Source: Absidia repens
Lineage: Eukaryota; Mucoromycota; Mucoromycetes; Mucorales; Cunninghamellaceae
Assembly: GCA_002105175.1 (NCBI GenBank)
Contig: MCGE01000017.1
Coordinates: forward strand, 62,001-126,000
Direction of reading: 5' to 3'
DNA: 64,000 bases
The notes under the pieces were generated by a model that was given only the letters and a program-made list of their open reading frames with translations, searched no databases and had not been told where the DNA came from. Position numbers and translations under genes: made by a program. Position 1 is the first letter of the stretch, and each line of letters begins with the position of its first letter. Shown piece by piece: positions 36,478-45,214 of this stretch.

Positions 36478-37521
36478 ATGGATCAAGAACACACTGTGTT
36501 GGCAAGCTCACCCGAGCAAAATCTTAAGGGACTCAAGCCCCGTGTAATCACCTTCTCCGCTAAGGAAGGTGAAGACTTCAGACAATTCAAAAAACTATTG
36601 GACAATTACTTTGCTTTGACAAATATCGGCTCTGATGACCGCAAGGTTATTATACTTAATTCTCTTCTATATGGAGAAGCTGAAGCTTTCATGGAAGACT
36701 GGTATGACTCACTCAAGGAACCAATTTCATACCATAAAGCAATGGAAACACTAAAAAAACAATATATTACAAATGAACTGATTCAACAATATAACTTCGC
36801 TTATAATGACACAGTTCAAGAAACAGATGAAAGACCCCAAACCTATTACACCCGATTGAGAACAGCCGCAAAATTAGCTGAAAGTACCGATGAAGCAGTA
36901 TTACTAAATAGATTCAGAACAGGGTTGCTTGCTCCCATTAGAGCACATTGTTTAGCCTTTGGAGCTACCACTTTAGTTGAATGGAAAAAACATTCCGAAG
37001 ATTGGTGGAAGGCCTATCGATCAGAAAATCAAAATCAAGTTGGAGTAAAAAGCAATTTCAAAAAAATGAAGACTTTTGATTTTGCAAGGAGTGTACCTAT
37101 GGTACACCCTACCAATTTAAACGTTATGGAATCTGCAGGAGTTGATGAGGAAGAAGGATTCATGGAAAAACTTGCATCTCTGGTAGCTGAAAAAATGAAG
37201 ACCGGAAGCAATATCATGAGCGAAAAATCAAAAGCAGAAAAACCACAAGAGATAGTAAATTTAAAAGAAACCATCCGTGAAGTTTTACGAGAAGAAAGAA
37301 ATCATGAACAAAATTATCAACAAAATCGATATCAAGGAAACCGGTATAATAGATATCAAGGACAACCAAATAGAAACCACCAATTTGGAAATCAAAGACA
37401 GAATGATTATCGACCCCGTGAAAATGGATATCATCAAAGGAACAATGAAACCTATCCCCAAGCTCCTCAAGGAGAACAACAAAACCATCAACCTTCAAAA
37501 AACTTCAACAGCCAATTGTAA
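36478..37521 (+). CDS. gag: Gag of element 1
   Basis: 347 residues, starting at ATG 36478 (MDQEHTVLASSPEQ). The N-terminal two thirds fit a retrotransposon Gag capsid fold: FRQFKKLLDNYFAL, YHKAMETLKKQYIT, RPQTYYTRLRTAAKLAES, FRTGLLAPIRAHC. The C-terminal 80 residues contain no CCHC zinc knuckle. Instead there is an Asn/Gln/Arg/Tyr-rich disordered tail (NRYQGNRYNRYQGQ). The ORF ends in TAA 16 nt after a slippery heptamer. It is homologous to the element 2 Gag along its length, including the missing zinc knuckle. It would form the virus-like particle and bind element RNA through the basic tail. Confidence 0.88.
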   Translation: MDQEHTVLASSPEQNLKGLKPRVITFSAKEGEDFRQFKKLLDNYFALTNIGSDDRKVIILNSLLYGEAEAFMEDWYDSLKEPISYHKAMETLKKQYITNELIQQYNFAYNDTVQETDERPQTYYTRLRTAAKLAESTDEAVLLNRFRTGLLAPIRAHCLAFGATTLVEWKKHSEDWWKAYRSENQNQVGVKSNFKKMKTFDFARSVPMVHPTNLNVMESAGVDEEEGFMEKLASLVAEKMKTGSNIMSEKSKAEKPQEIVNLKETIREVLREERNHEQNYQQNRYQGNRYNRYQGQPNRNHQFGNQRQNDYRPRENGYHQRNNETYPQAPQGEQQNHQPSKNFNSQL

Positions 37522-37538
37522 ATGATGGTCAATTGGCT
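37497..37538 (+). promoter_or_regulatory. -1 ribosomal frameshift signal of element 1
   Basis: A AAA AAC (37497-37503) lies in the gag reading register, followed by a 6-nt spacer. A perfect 9-bp stem AGCCAATTG/CAATTGGCT (37510-37518 with 37530-37538) encloses an 11-nt loop. Loop bases TGATGG could pair with CCATCA at 37555-37560 to make a pseudoknot. The pol frame is -1 relative to gag and open from the slip site. Confidence 0.78.
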
Positions 37539-40500
37539 TCTCAACATCAAAAATCCATCAACGTACAAAATCACAATATAAATGTACATCCAACAAAAAA
37601 CAATCTGAAATCACAAGATGATTTGAATATTTTATTAATGGAAGATGAAGAAGAATATCCAAAGCGAATGAAACAAGATTTTTATGTAGCTGCGGCAAAT
37701 CGATCAAACAAACCACCGGAAGTCAAATCAGCAAACGTCCCAGATAGAAAAACCATTGCAAAGCCTGCAGAAAAAAAAAGGGGAAATAAAAACATTATAC
37801 AACATCAGGATCAAATAATTCAAGAAATCAAAAAAAATATTCCACAACAAATGGAAATAGAAATGGATCCAGAAATCGGGGAATCAATTTTACAAGTCAC
37901 CCCTGAAAACCAAGACACTCCTAAAAACCATGATAAAAAACCTGGAAAAAATCGAAGAAAGTACTCACCACCACAAATTGAATACGATATTGTGAGAGAT
38001 GTATTTCAACAAAAAGCAAGTATAGAAATCGGCGATTTGTTAAAAATAGCCCCTCCACTCAGGTATAAATTGATAAATGCATGCAGGAAACAGAGGCACA
38101 AGCGAATTCTTTTGGAAGATGTTGAAAACGATGTCATAATGAATACCATGGAAGAAAACGATGTAATCACTACGGCTGTTTATGCTGAATTTCAAATTGG
38201 AGACAAAAAAATAAAGGGATTAGTTGACTGCGGAGCTTCCAGGTCATGCATGTCAAGAAGCATGATGAAAGCTTTGGATCTAGAAATAGATGCACCTTCA
38301 AACAGTGTATTTACACTTGGGAATGGAAACAAACAACCCACTCTTGGATGATACAAGACGTACCTGTAAATGTAGGAAATGAAATCATCATACCATCAAA
38401 TATAGAAGTAATTCCAAGGTGTCCCGCACATTTTATCTTGGGAAATAATTGGTTGAGCCATGCGCAAGCAATTATCGACTTCAAAACAGGGTATTTAAAA
38501 TTAACTTACAAGCGGAACAGACATAAAATACCTATAACTTTTGTCAAACCAACAGACAAAAAGGTTATACCAATAAAAACAAGTCATGTACAATACAGGC
38601 AAAATGAAGAGGAAGCTAGCTGGTCTCAAGATGAATCCGAGGATAGTTTAACAGATGAAGAAACTGAACCAGAAGAATGGGAGCATGATGAAAAATCTGA
38701 ATCAGAATCTGAATCAGAAGCAGATGAAGACCTTTATATAATGGATTGTCAAGATCAAAATATAATGGTAACAGAAAATAGAATAGAAAATACACTAACA
38801 ATTTCCACACAGGATCCTGGTTTAACTATACCACCTTATGCAGCATGTTGCATTACTTTAAATCCCGACAATCATGAGGCATCATATACATATCAACCAT
38901 TAGTAGACTTAATAGCCAGCCCCAGTAAAGAAAATACAATAAAAATCATCAATCAAACGGAAGACGACATGATGATACCTCCTGAACAGACAATTGGAGA
39001 ATTTCGTAGTCAAGTCTTAACCACTGGAAATCAAGACATAGTGGAGTATTTTGCCTACGAACTAAAAAATTGGAACTCTGAAGAACCATTCCAATCTATT
39101 TTTGAAAATGACGATGGGGAACAAATAAAATTGGATCCAAATATAGAAGGAAAACTACAAATGGGTGACATAACCACGGAACAAAAAAGAAAATTTTACA
39201 AATTGATTCAACATTACCAAGATATATTTGATTGGAATAATGATAAAATGGGATTAACAAAATTGACGGAGCATGAAATTGTGCTGGAAAAGGAAGTCAC
39301 CCCTATACGGCATAGGCCATATCGCATAAGTCCAGAAGAATCAGAACATTTAAAAAATGAATTGGACAAGTTATGTAAATTGGGAATTATAAAACCATCA
39401 AATACGCCATACACTTCACCTATCATTTTGGTTAAAAAGAAAAACGGTGAATATCGGATGGTCGTTGATTATCGAAAATTAAATCTACAAACCAGGGATG
39501 ATCCTTATCCACTACCAAGAATAGACGATTTAATAGATGAGCTAGGCGATTCACAAATCTTCTCAGCCTTAGATTTAAGATCAGGATTTCACCAAGTCCC
39601 ACTAAAAGAAAATAGCAAGCACTTGACAGGTTTTACGACAAAATTCGGAGTTTACGAATATATTACCTTACCCATGGGATTGAAGGGATCGCCAGCCTGT
39701 TTCCAAAGATTAATAGACTTATGTTACCAAAGTTTATTACATAAGTGTCTCGTCGCATTCATAGATGACTTAAATGTGCATTCAAAAAATAACGATCAGC
39801 ACCTATTGGATTTGGAACAACTATTTCGATTCACCAGAAAGGGAGGATTAGTCTTCAATGTAGAAAAATGTACATTCTTTAGAACAGAAATCAAGTTCTT
39901 GGGATACATAATTACCAACGAAGGAATAAAGACCGATAACGAGAAGATCAAGAAAGTGAAGGATTATCCAATACCAACGACAGTCAAGCAAGTTCGAGGA
40001 TTTATTGGTTTAACTTCATACTACAGACGATTTATAAAAGATTTCGCAAAAATAGCAAGACCATTACACAATCAAACGAAGAATGAAAGAAAAAAATGGG
40101 GAATAGAGGAAACTGAATCTTTCGAAACCTTGAAGGAAAAGCTCACCACAGCTCCAATATTGAAAAGACCCAACTTTGAAACGGAATTTTTTGTTCACTG
40201 CGATGGAAGTAAATTAGGTTTAGGAGCAATATTAAGCCAGTACGATGAGGAAGGAAAAGAACATCCCATAATATTCTCAAGTAGAGGATTACGACCAGCA
40301 GAAAAAAATTATGGAGCAAGTAAATTGGAATGTTTAGCGCTAGTATTTGCCGTACAACAATTTAGACCCTACCTGCTTGGGGAAAAATTTACAGTGATTA
40401 CGGATCACCAACCCCTGAAATGGATTATTGAGTCTCCAAAGATAACTGGTATTGTGGCAAGATGGGTTCAATATTTAACAGACTATAAATTTGAACTACG

Positions 40501-40558
40501 GTATAAATCGGGAAAGCTACATCAAGCAGTCGATTTTATGAGTAGACTCGGATACTAA
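37503..40558 (+). pseudogene. pol: Protease-RT-RNase H of element 1, one frameshift
   Basis: Entered by -1 frameshift from gag. The N-terminal spacer is basic and Gln/Asn-rich. The retropepsin active site reads GLVDCGASRSCMS. The frame meets TGA at 38349-38351; homology to element 2 continues in the next frame (open from 38246), consistent with a one-base deletion near 38349. The second part holds the rest of the protease (HFILGNNWLSHAQAII) and an acidic linker. RT follows (KNGEYRMVVDYRKLN, SALDLRSGFHQVPL, FIDDLNVHSK with the catalytic DD), then RNase H (FVHCDGSKLGLGAIL, KLECLALVFAVQQFR, VITDHQPLKW). It ends SRLGY-stop, without integrase. Confidence 0.9.
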
Positions 40559-40592
40559 TATGCTAGCTTATCAAAAAAAAAAAAATGCAAGC

Positions 40593-40596
<4 letters not shown>

Positions 40597-40684
<88 letters not shown>
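40597..40684 (+). repeat. Poly(A) tract, 88 nt, between RNase H and integrase
   Basis: A pure A run bordered by imperfect repeats of ATGCAAGCTTATCAAAA. It lies in the gap between two element ORFs. Confidence 0.9.
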
Positions 40685-40686
<2 letters not shown>

Positions 40687-40783
40687 CAAGCTTATCAAAA
40701 AAAAAAAATGCAAGCTTATCAAAAAAAAAAAGAGGGTAGGATGGAAATTGACGCAGGAGAACCAAAATAACAACAATACAACA

Positions 40784-42106
40784 ATGGATATACAACAGAT
40801 CGACAATTTAAAAGAATACCTCACCAATCTAAAGTTACCTCTAAATATCACAAAGAAGGAACGGAACTTCATACTCCGAAATTCAAACAAATTCATAGTA
40901 AAAGAAAATCAACTATATTTTTACAATATACATCAACAAACACTACGACAAGTGTTAAATCCGGATCAAGCGAAGGAAGCAATGTACATGCACCATCAAC
41001 ATCCTTTAGGAGGACATATGGGATATCACAATACATTGTTCAAGATAACAAATACTTACTACTGGCCCTCAATGGCTAAAGATGTGCAGGACTACGTGAA
41101 AAAATGTAAACGCTGTCAAACTGCAGGACCAAAACCCCTCAACGAACTTTTGAATCCCATACCTGTCAAATCAAAACCATTTCACCAATGGGCGATTGAC
41201 GTGAAGCATGTACCAACATCCAAAAATGGATTTAGATACATTGTCGCCGCAATCGACTATCTTACGAAATGGGTAGAAGCCAAAGCACTAAAATATCAAA
41301 CCTCAGCAGAAATCGCTTTATTTATTTACGACATAATTACACGATTTGGAACAATGCACATTTTAATAACCGACAATGGGAAACCAATGATCAGTAAATT
41401 GATTCACTCAGTTTGTTTTCAATACAATATACACCATAAAACTATTACAGTGGGAAACTCCCAAGCAAATGGATTAATCGAACGATTAAATTCAACCTTA
41501 GGATCCCTTATAAAAAAATTAGATAAGAATGAAAAACCAAATTGGGATGAATATTTGCCAGCAGCACTTTTCGCATATCGAACCATTAAACAAGCATCGA
41601 CCGGTTATTCACCATTCTATCTCACATATGGGCATGAATGTAGAACGCCCTATGATAACCAAATGCAAGAACCTTTGAAGATAGATAATGCATCTTTTCA
41701 ACGACAATGGAACATCCGAGCAAATACGGAGGTGAAAACTTTGGAAAGAGTAAGGGAGGATGCAGCGGAAATGATAAAGAAATCTCAAGAGAGTCAAAGA
41801 AAAGCTGTAGAAAAAAAAGTAATGGCAGTACATAGACAATGGAAACCACCATTTAAACTAGGAGATATGGTGACCTTATACACAGGTATCAAACCAAACT
41901 CATGGTCTGGAAAAATTTCTGATAATTGGGAAGGACTATATATAATACACCAGGTTCACAAAAAGGGAACTTACACTATCAAAGAATATAATACTGATAA
42001 TGCACAAGTGAAAGTCATGCATGGAAATCGATTGAAGCTTTATCATGTACCTGATGTATTCTACAACAATCAAGCTCTAAAAGCATGGGGATCCCATTTA
42101 TACTAA
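40784..42106 (+). CDS. Integrase of element 1 as a separate ORF
   Basis: About 440 residues from ATG 40784 (MDIQQIDNLKEY); the frame stays open further upstream. The HHCC zinc domain is complete (HHQHPLGGHMGYH, KKCKRCQ). The DDE triad is visible as AIDVKH, LITDNGK and GLIERLNSTLGS. A GPY/F-like module follows (GDMVTLYTGIKP, WEGLYIIHQV). No chromodomain. In most Ty3 elements the integrase is the C-terminal part of the Pol polyprotein; here it is separated from RNase H by a stop codon and 225 bp containing poly(A). Element 2 has the same layout. Internal initiation or a subgenomic mRNA would be needed. The ORF itself looks intact. Confidence 0.9.
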   Translation: MDIQQIDNLKEYLTNLKLPLNITKKERNFILRNSNKFIVKENQLYFYNIHQQTLRQVLNPDQAKEAMYMHHQHPLGGHMGYHNTLFKITNTYYWPSMAKDVQDYVKKCKRCQTAGPKPLNELLNPIPVKSKPFHQWAIDVKHVPTSKNGFRYIVAAIDYLTKWVEAKALKYQTSAEIALFIYDIITRFGTMHILITDNGKPMISKLIHSVCFQYNIHHKTITVGNSQANGLIERLNSTLGSLIKKLDKNEKPNWDEYLPAALFAYRTIKQASTGYSPFYLTYGHECRTPYDNQMQEPLKIDNASFQRQWNIRANTEVKTLERVREDAAEMIKKSQESQRKAVEKKVMAVHRQWKPPFKLGDMVTLYTGIKPNSWSGKISDNWEGLYIIHQVHKKGTYTIKEYNTDNAQVKVMHGNRLKLYHVPDVFYNNQALKAWGSHLY

Positions 42107-42107
42107 C

Positions 42108-42132
42108 AAAAAAAAAAAAAAAAAAAAAAAAA
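42108..42132 (+). repeat. Poly(A) tract before the accessory ORF
   Basis: 25 consecutive A directly after the integrase stop codon, followed by a TA-rich leader and the accessory ORF start at 42219. Confidence 0.85.
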
Positions 42133-42218
42133 TTTCATATAAAAAGAAACACATTTTCAACATTTCAAAAAAAAATATATATATACATACTTATATACAC
42201 AAAACTCTTTATTTCACC

Positions 42219-42644
42219 ATGCAATCAAACTGGAGCCACACTGAACAAGACATGGAGCTGTACTTAAGCACCATGGCGAAGGAACACTTCAATACCTTTT
42301 TGAATTATCAATTTGCCGAGAAACAGGCAAATTGGGCCAAAGAAAATACCCTGACAACATACCTGGTGCCAACTATTCTCGACCTTATACACCATAAATT
42401 AAATAAACCAACCAACTTGGAGGAACGAAGGATGTATTTGACCAAAGCCGGTACCATGGTCAGAAGACAATTAAAAATTTTAGGTGATCGAAGGAGCATC
42501 ACCAATGTATGGAAGAAAGTCAAAGCTAAGGATACATGGCTCAATCTGGGCCAGATTGAAGCGGGGCCGGCGCATGTCAGCGATGACTTCAGTCTAGAAA
42601 AATTATTTGATATCGACGAATTGCTCAACTGGGCTCAAAATTAA
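42219..42644 (+). CDS. Accessory ORF of element 1, overlaps the 3' LTR
   Basis: 141 residues from a real ATG (MQSNWSHTEQDMELYLS). I do not recognise the family. It is predicted to be mostly helical, with basic patches (RRMYLTKAGTMVRRQLKILG, WKKVKAKDTW) and no signal peptide or membrane segment, so it is not an envelope protein. The last 22 residues, VSDDFSLEKLFDIDELLNW and AQN, are encoded inside the 3' LTR. This tail alternates acidic and bulky hydrophobic residues like acidic transactivation domains of the VP16 type. It sits downstream of integrase, where some elements carry extra genes, and could be a transcriptional activator of the LTR or a host-interaction factor. The function is inference only. 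Element 2 lacks it. Confidence 0.7.
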   Translation: MQSNWSHTEQDMELYLSTMAKEHFNTFLNYQFAEKQANWAKENTLTTYLVPTILDLIHHKLNKPTNLEERRMYLTKAGTMVRRQLKILGDRRSITNVWKKVKAKDTWLNLGQIEAGPAHVSDDFSLEKLFDIDELLNWAQN

Positions 42645-43481
42645 GGATTGTTTTGTGACTCTGCTGGGTCGTTTATTTTTGTTTTTTGACCCCTTCTTTT
42701 TCTCCGTTGTTTTTTGCAACTTTTTTTATTCTTTTTTTCTTTTTTTTAGCTTTTTTTTAGCTTCTTTTTTATCCTTTTTTTAACGTTTTTTTTTATCATT
42801 TTTTTAACTTCTTTTTCGTCCTTTTTTTTATCGTTTTTTAGTTCTTTTTTATTGTTTTTTAACTGGGAATTCATTCCCAGTTGTTTAAAGAAAAGGTATA
42901 AATAGGAAGAAATTCCTATTTGTACTCTTCTTCTTCAGTTAATTTTTATTTATAAATTCTCTCAATAAAAGGTTTTTTTTAAAACCAATCTCAAGTCTTA
43001 GTACTTTTATTTTGTTTGGCAGTGCTATATATCTTCATATATACACTATTGATTTACTATATTGAACCCTACTGGTCAATATCTTTTATTTTTTTCAAGT
43101 TTATTTCTTATAAACTTCTTTCAAGTTGGACTTTATCTATAAAAGTTCTGGTGCTCACTACTTACTACCAATAACATATCTGGTACTTTTTACTTATATC
43201 AAATAAAACATTTGGTGCTCTCTATTTTTCAAGACTACAAGTCAAGTAAACAAAAAAGTACATTTCAAATTCCGATTCAGGGGAAAACATTTTTTGACCC
43301 TCACTACCAAATCCATTCAAGCAACAACTAGCAAACACTTATACACTACCCATTTGGTGTAAAATATAACTGAAATTCAACAAAAAGGTTAACTTTTCTT
43401 CGTTGCGGTTCATATAAACTAAACAAACCACATATATTTGGTACACACTTTTATTTTATTAACTCAAAAATAGCCGTAACA
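42575..43481 (+). repeat. 3' LTR of element 1
   Basis: Nearly identical to the 5' copy. Preceded by a weak polypurine-like GAAGCGGGG (42558-42566), which lies within the accessory ORF. Confidence 0.92.
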
Positions 43482-43500
43482 ATACTAAAAAAACATGTAG

Positions 43501-44064
43501 TGTGACGGTTGAACCCAACCTTGAAAATCGTTTGGGATGAAACAAAGACGCCTGACGGTCGGAGTGGAGGTGTGCGTGCCGCACGCTCAGTTTTGGTTTC
43601 GTGCGTGAAGCATGAAACATTAAAAAAATTTAGTATAAATACCTTCAAAAATTTCAAAAGAAAAAATAATTATTATATTTTAATCACTTTTTAATATCTT
43701 TACTTTTTAATAAATTCATTACAAAGGTTTTTTTAAACCTCCCAACTTGTTGGCTTCCTTTTATTCCTCACTTTGGAATACTTTTATTATATCTTTTGAC
43801 AGCTGAGTCTGAATCTCGCTTCACTTTATTTTTTTGACTTGATTTAAGTCACTACTTATTTTATTGACCTCATTATTTTCATCTTTGAAAATAATACATC
43901 CTCACTTGGACTCTCAAGTTTAGTCCTTTATTATCTTTAAGCCTTTGAAGCTACAATCGGTTGAACTTAATCCTAAAAAGTTCTGGTGCTCACTCTATAA
44001 AAAAAATAAAAACCTACAAAAACAATTTTCAGTTACGACCTAACAACCAAAATTAGCCGTAACA
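43501..44064 (+). repeat. 5' LTR of element 2
   Basis: Starts TGTGACGG and ends CCGTAACA. It has a near-palindrome GTTTCGTGC/GCATGAAAC (43596-43618) upstream of TAGTATAAAT (43631-43640). It contains TTCTGGTGCTCACTC, a PBS-like motif, about 80 bp before its end. Confidence 0.93.
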
Positions 44065-44068
44065 TATT

Positions 44069-44086
44069 TGGTGCTCACTACAGGGG
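44069..44086 (+). other. Primer binding site of element 2
   Basis: TGGTGCTCACTACAGGGG, 4 bp after the LTR end and identical to element 1. Confidence 0.7.
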
Positions 44087-44252
44087 TATCAAAATTAAAA
44101 TTGGATATAAAATTGGATATCTATCATTTTTCCAAGGAACATCAATCAATTTTTTAAGAAAACTCTATCAAAATCAAGTAAATCCTACTCTTATTTACGA
44201 GCCTTTTCTCAAACCAATCAATCAAAACTTTCAATTCAATTATAAAAACAAG

Positions 44253-45185
44253 ATGCCCGAACATACTGTGTTGGCTAATGTACCTGGTTACCAACCAAAG
44301 CTCAAATTAATGCCTTTTTCTGGATTTGAAGGAGAAGATTTCAGAAACTTTAAGCAATCATTGGAAAACTATTTTGCTTTATCAAATATTACTGATGAAA
44401 ACCGCAAGCTTGTCATCTTGAAGACTCAATTGTACCATGCTGCAAGAACATTTGTGAACAAGCTAGAAAAAAATCAGGCACAGATTTCATACTCCGAAGT
44501 CATGCAAAAATTAATGAAACAATACATCACACCCGAGCTAATTCAAACATACGAATATGCTTTCAATAATATGACTCAAGGTCTTGAAGAACATCCAAGA
44601 ACTTTTTATTCAAGATTATTTGAAGCTGCTGAACTAGCTGATATTGATGCTGAATCAATGATCCATAGTCGCTTCCGTGCTGGAGTGCATCCCATTATAC
44701 AACAACATTGTATTTCCATTGGCTGCAAAAATATTGAATCATGGCTTAAAGCATCTGAAGGCTATTGGACAGCACATCATCCTCAACAAGTAACAATGGC
44801 TGACAATCCTTTTCATCCTCGTCGTATAAATCAACCCACAAACACTATTGAAATGGATTCCTATCGATCACCCTCATCTACTCATGATCTAAATGCTATT
44901 ACAACTTCCACACCTCTTGATATGCAAGACATACAGAAAAATATAAGAGACATTATCAAAGAAGAACTCAATAATTTTTCTCGAAATCAATATGAAAATC
45001 AACAGCAACCCCGATATGATAATAATGGCTATCAATCTCGACGATATGGACAACCCCGAAATAATCAAAGATCATATTATCCCAACAAACATGATCAACG
45101 TCAATACTACAATCAAAATCCCAATAACAACAGATCATACAATCAATATTCACCCCCTCAAAACCATCAACAGTCAAAAAACTAG
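44253..45185 (+). CDS. gag: Gag of element 2
   Basis: 310 residues from ATG 44253 (MPEHTVLANVPG). The capsid-like region matches element 1 Gag (FRNFKQSLENYFALSNI, YSEVMQKLMKQYITPELIQ, RTFYSRLFEAAELADI, FRAGVHPIIQQHC). The C-terminal 70 residues are rich in Asn, Gln, Tyr, Arg and Pro with no CCHC knuckle. The stop codon TAG follows immediately after the slippery heptamer. The two Gags are clearly diverged in sequence while keeping the same plan, so the missing zinc knuckle is a family trait rather than a defect of one copy. Confidence 0.88.
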   Translation: MPEHTVLANVPGYQPKLKLMPFSGFEGEDFRNFKQSLENYFALSNITDENRKLVILKTQLYHAARTFVNKLEKNQAQISYSEVMQKLMKQYITPELIQTYEYAFNNMTQGLEEHPRTFYSRLFEAAELADIDAESMIHSRFRAGVHPIIQQHCISIGCKNIESWLKASEGYWTAHHPQQVTMADNPFHPRRINQPTNTIEMDSYRSPSSTHDLNAITTSTPLDMQDIQKNIRDIIKEELNNFSRNQYENQQQPRYDNNGYQSRRYGQPRNNQRSYYPNKHDQRQYYNQNPNNNRSYNQYSPPQNHQQSKN

Positions 45186-45214
45186 GACGGGCAACTGTAG
45201 CTGATGGTCAGTTG
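45176..45214 (+). promoter_or_regulatory. -1 ribosomal frameshift signal of element 2
   Basis: A AAA AAC (45176-45182) lies in the gag register, directly followed by the TAG stop. Stem CAACTG/CAGTTG (45192-45197 with 45209-45214) has an 11-nt loop that matches element 1 at nine positions (TAgctGATGGT against TAaatGATGGT). One stem pair differs between the elements as T-A versus C-G, which keeps pairing. Loop ATGGT can pair with ACCAT at 45234-45238. Confidence 0.78.

Larger units (their letters stand above)
35496..43481 (+). mobile_element. Ty3-like LTR retrotransposon, element 1
   Basis: 7,986 bp. LTRs are 35496-36400 (905 bp) and 42575-43481 (907 bp); those I compared differ mainly in T-run lengths. 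They start TGTCAGCG and end CCGTAACA. The 4-bp target duplication ATAC lies at 35492-35495 and 43482-43485. Internal order: PBS, gag, a -1 frameshift site, protease, RT, RNase H, separate integrase ORF, extra ORF. RT before integrase is the Ty3/gypsy order. No chromodomain was seen. Pol has one frameshift at about 38349, so this copy is probably not autonomous. Confidence 0.93.

Noticed and set aside
40559..40783. In-frame readthrough from RNase H to integrase through a poly-lysine linker in element 1
   Set aside because: After the single TAA the frame is open through the poly(A) to integrase, but the match depends on the exact A count, and element 2 has additional in-frame stops in the same gap. 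A separate cistron fits both elements better.
42219..42644. Accessory ORF as an envelope gene
   Set aside because: No signal peptide, membrane segment or cysteine pattern; the sequence is soluble and charged.
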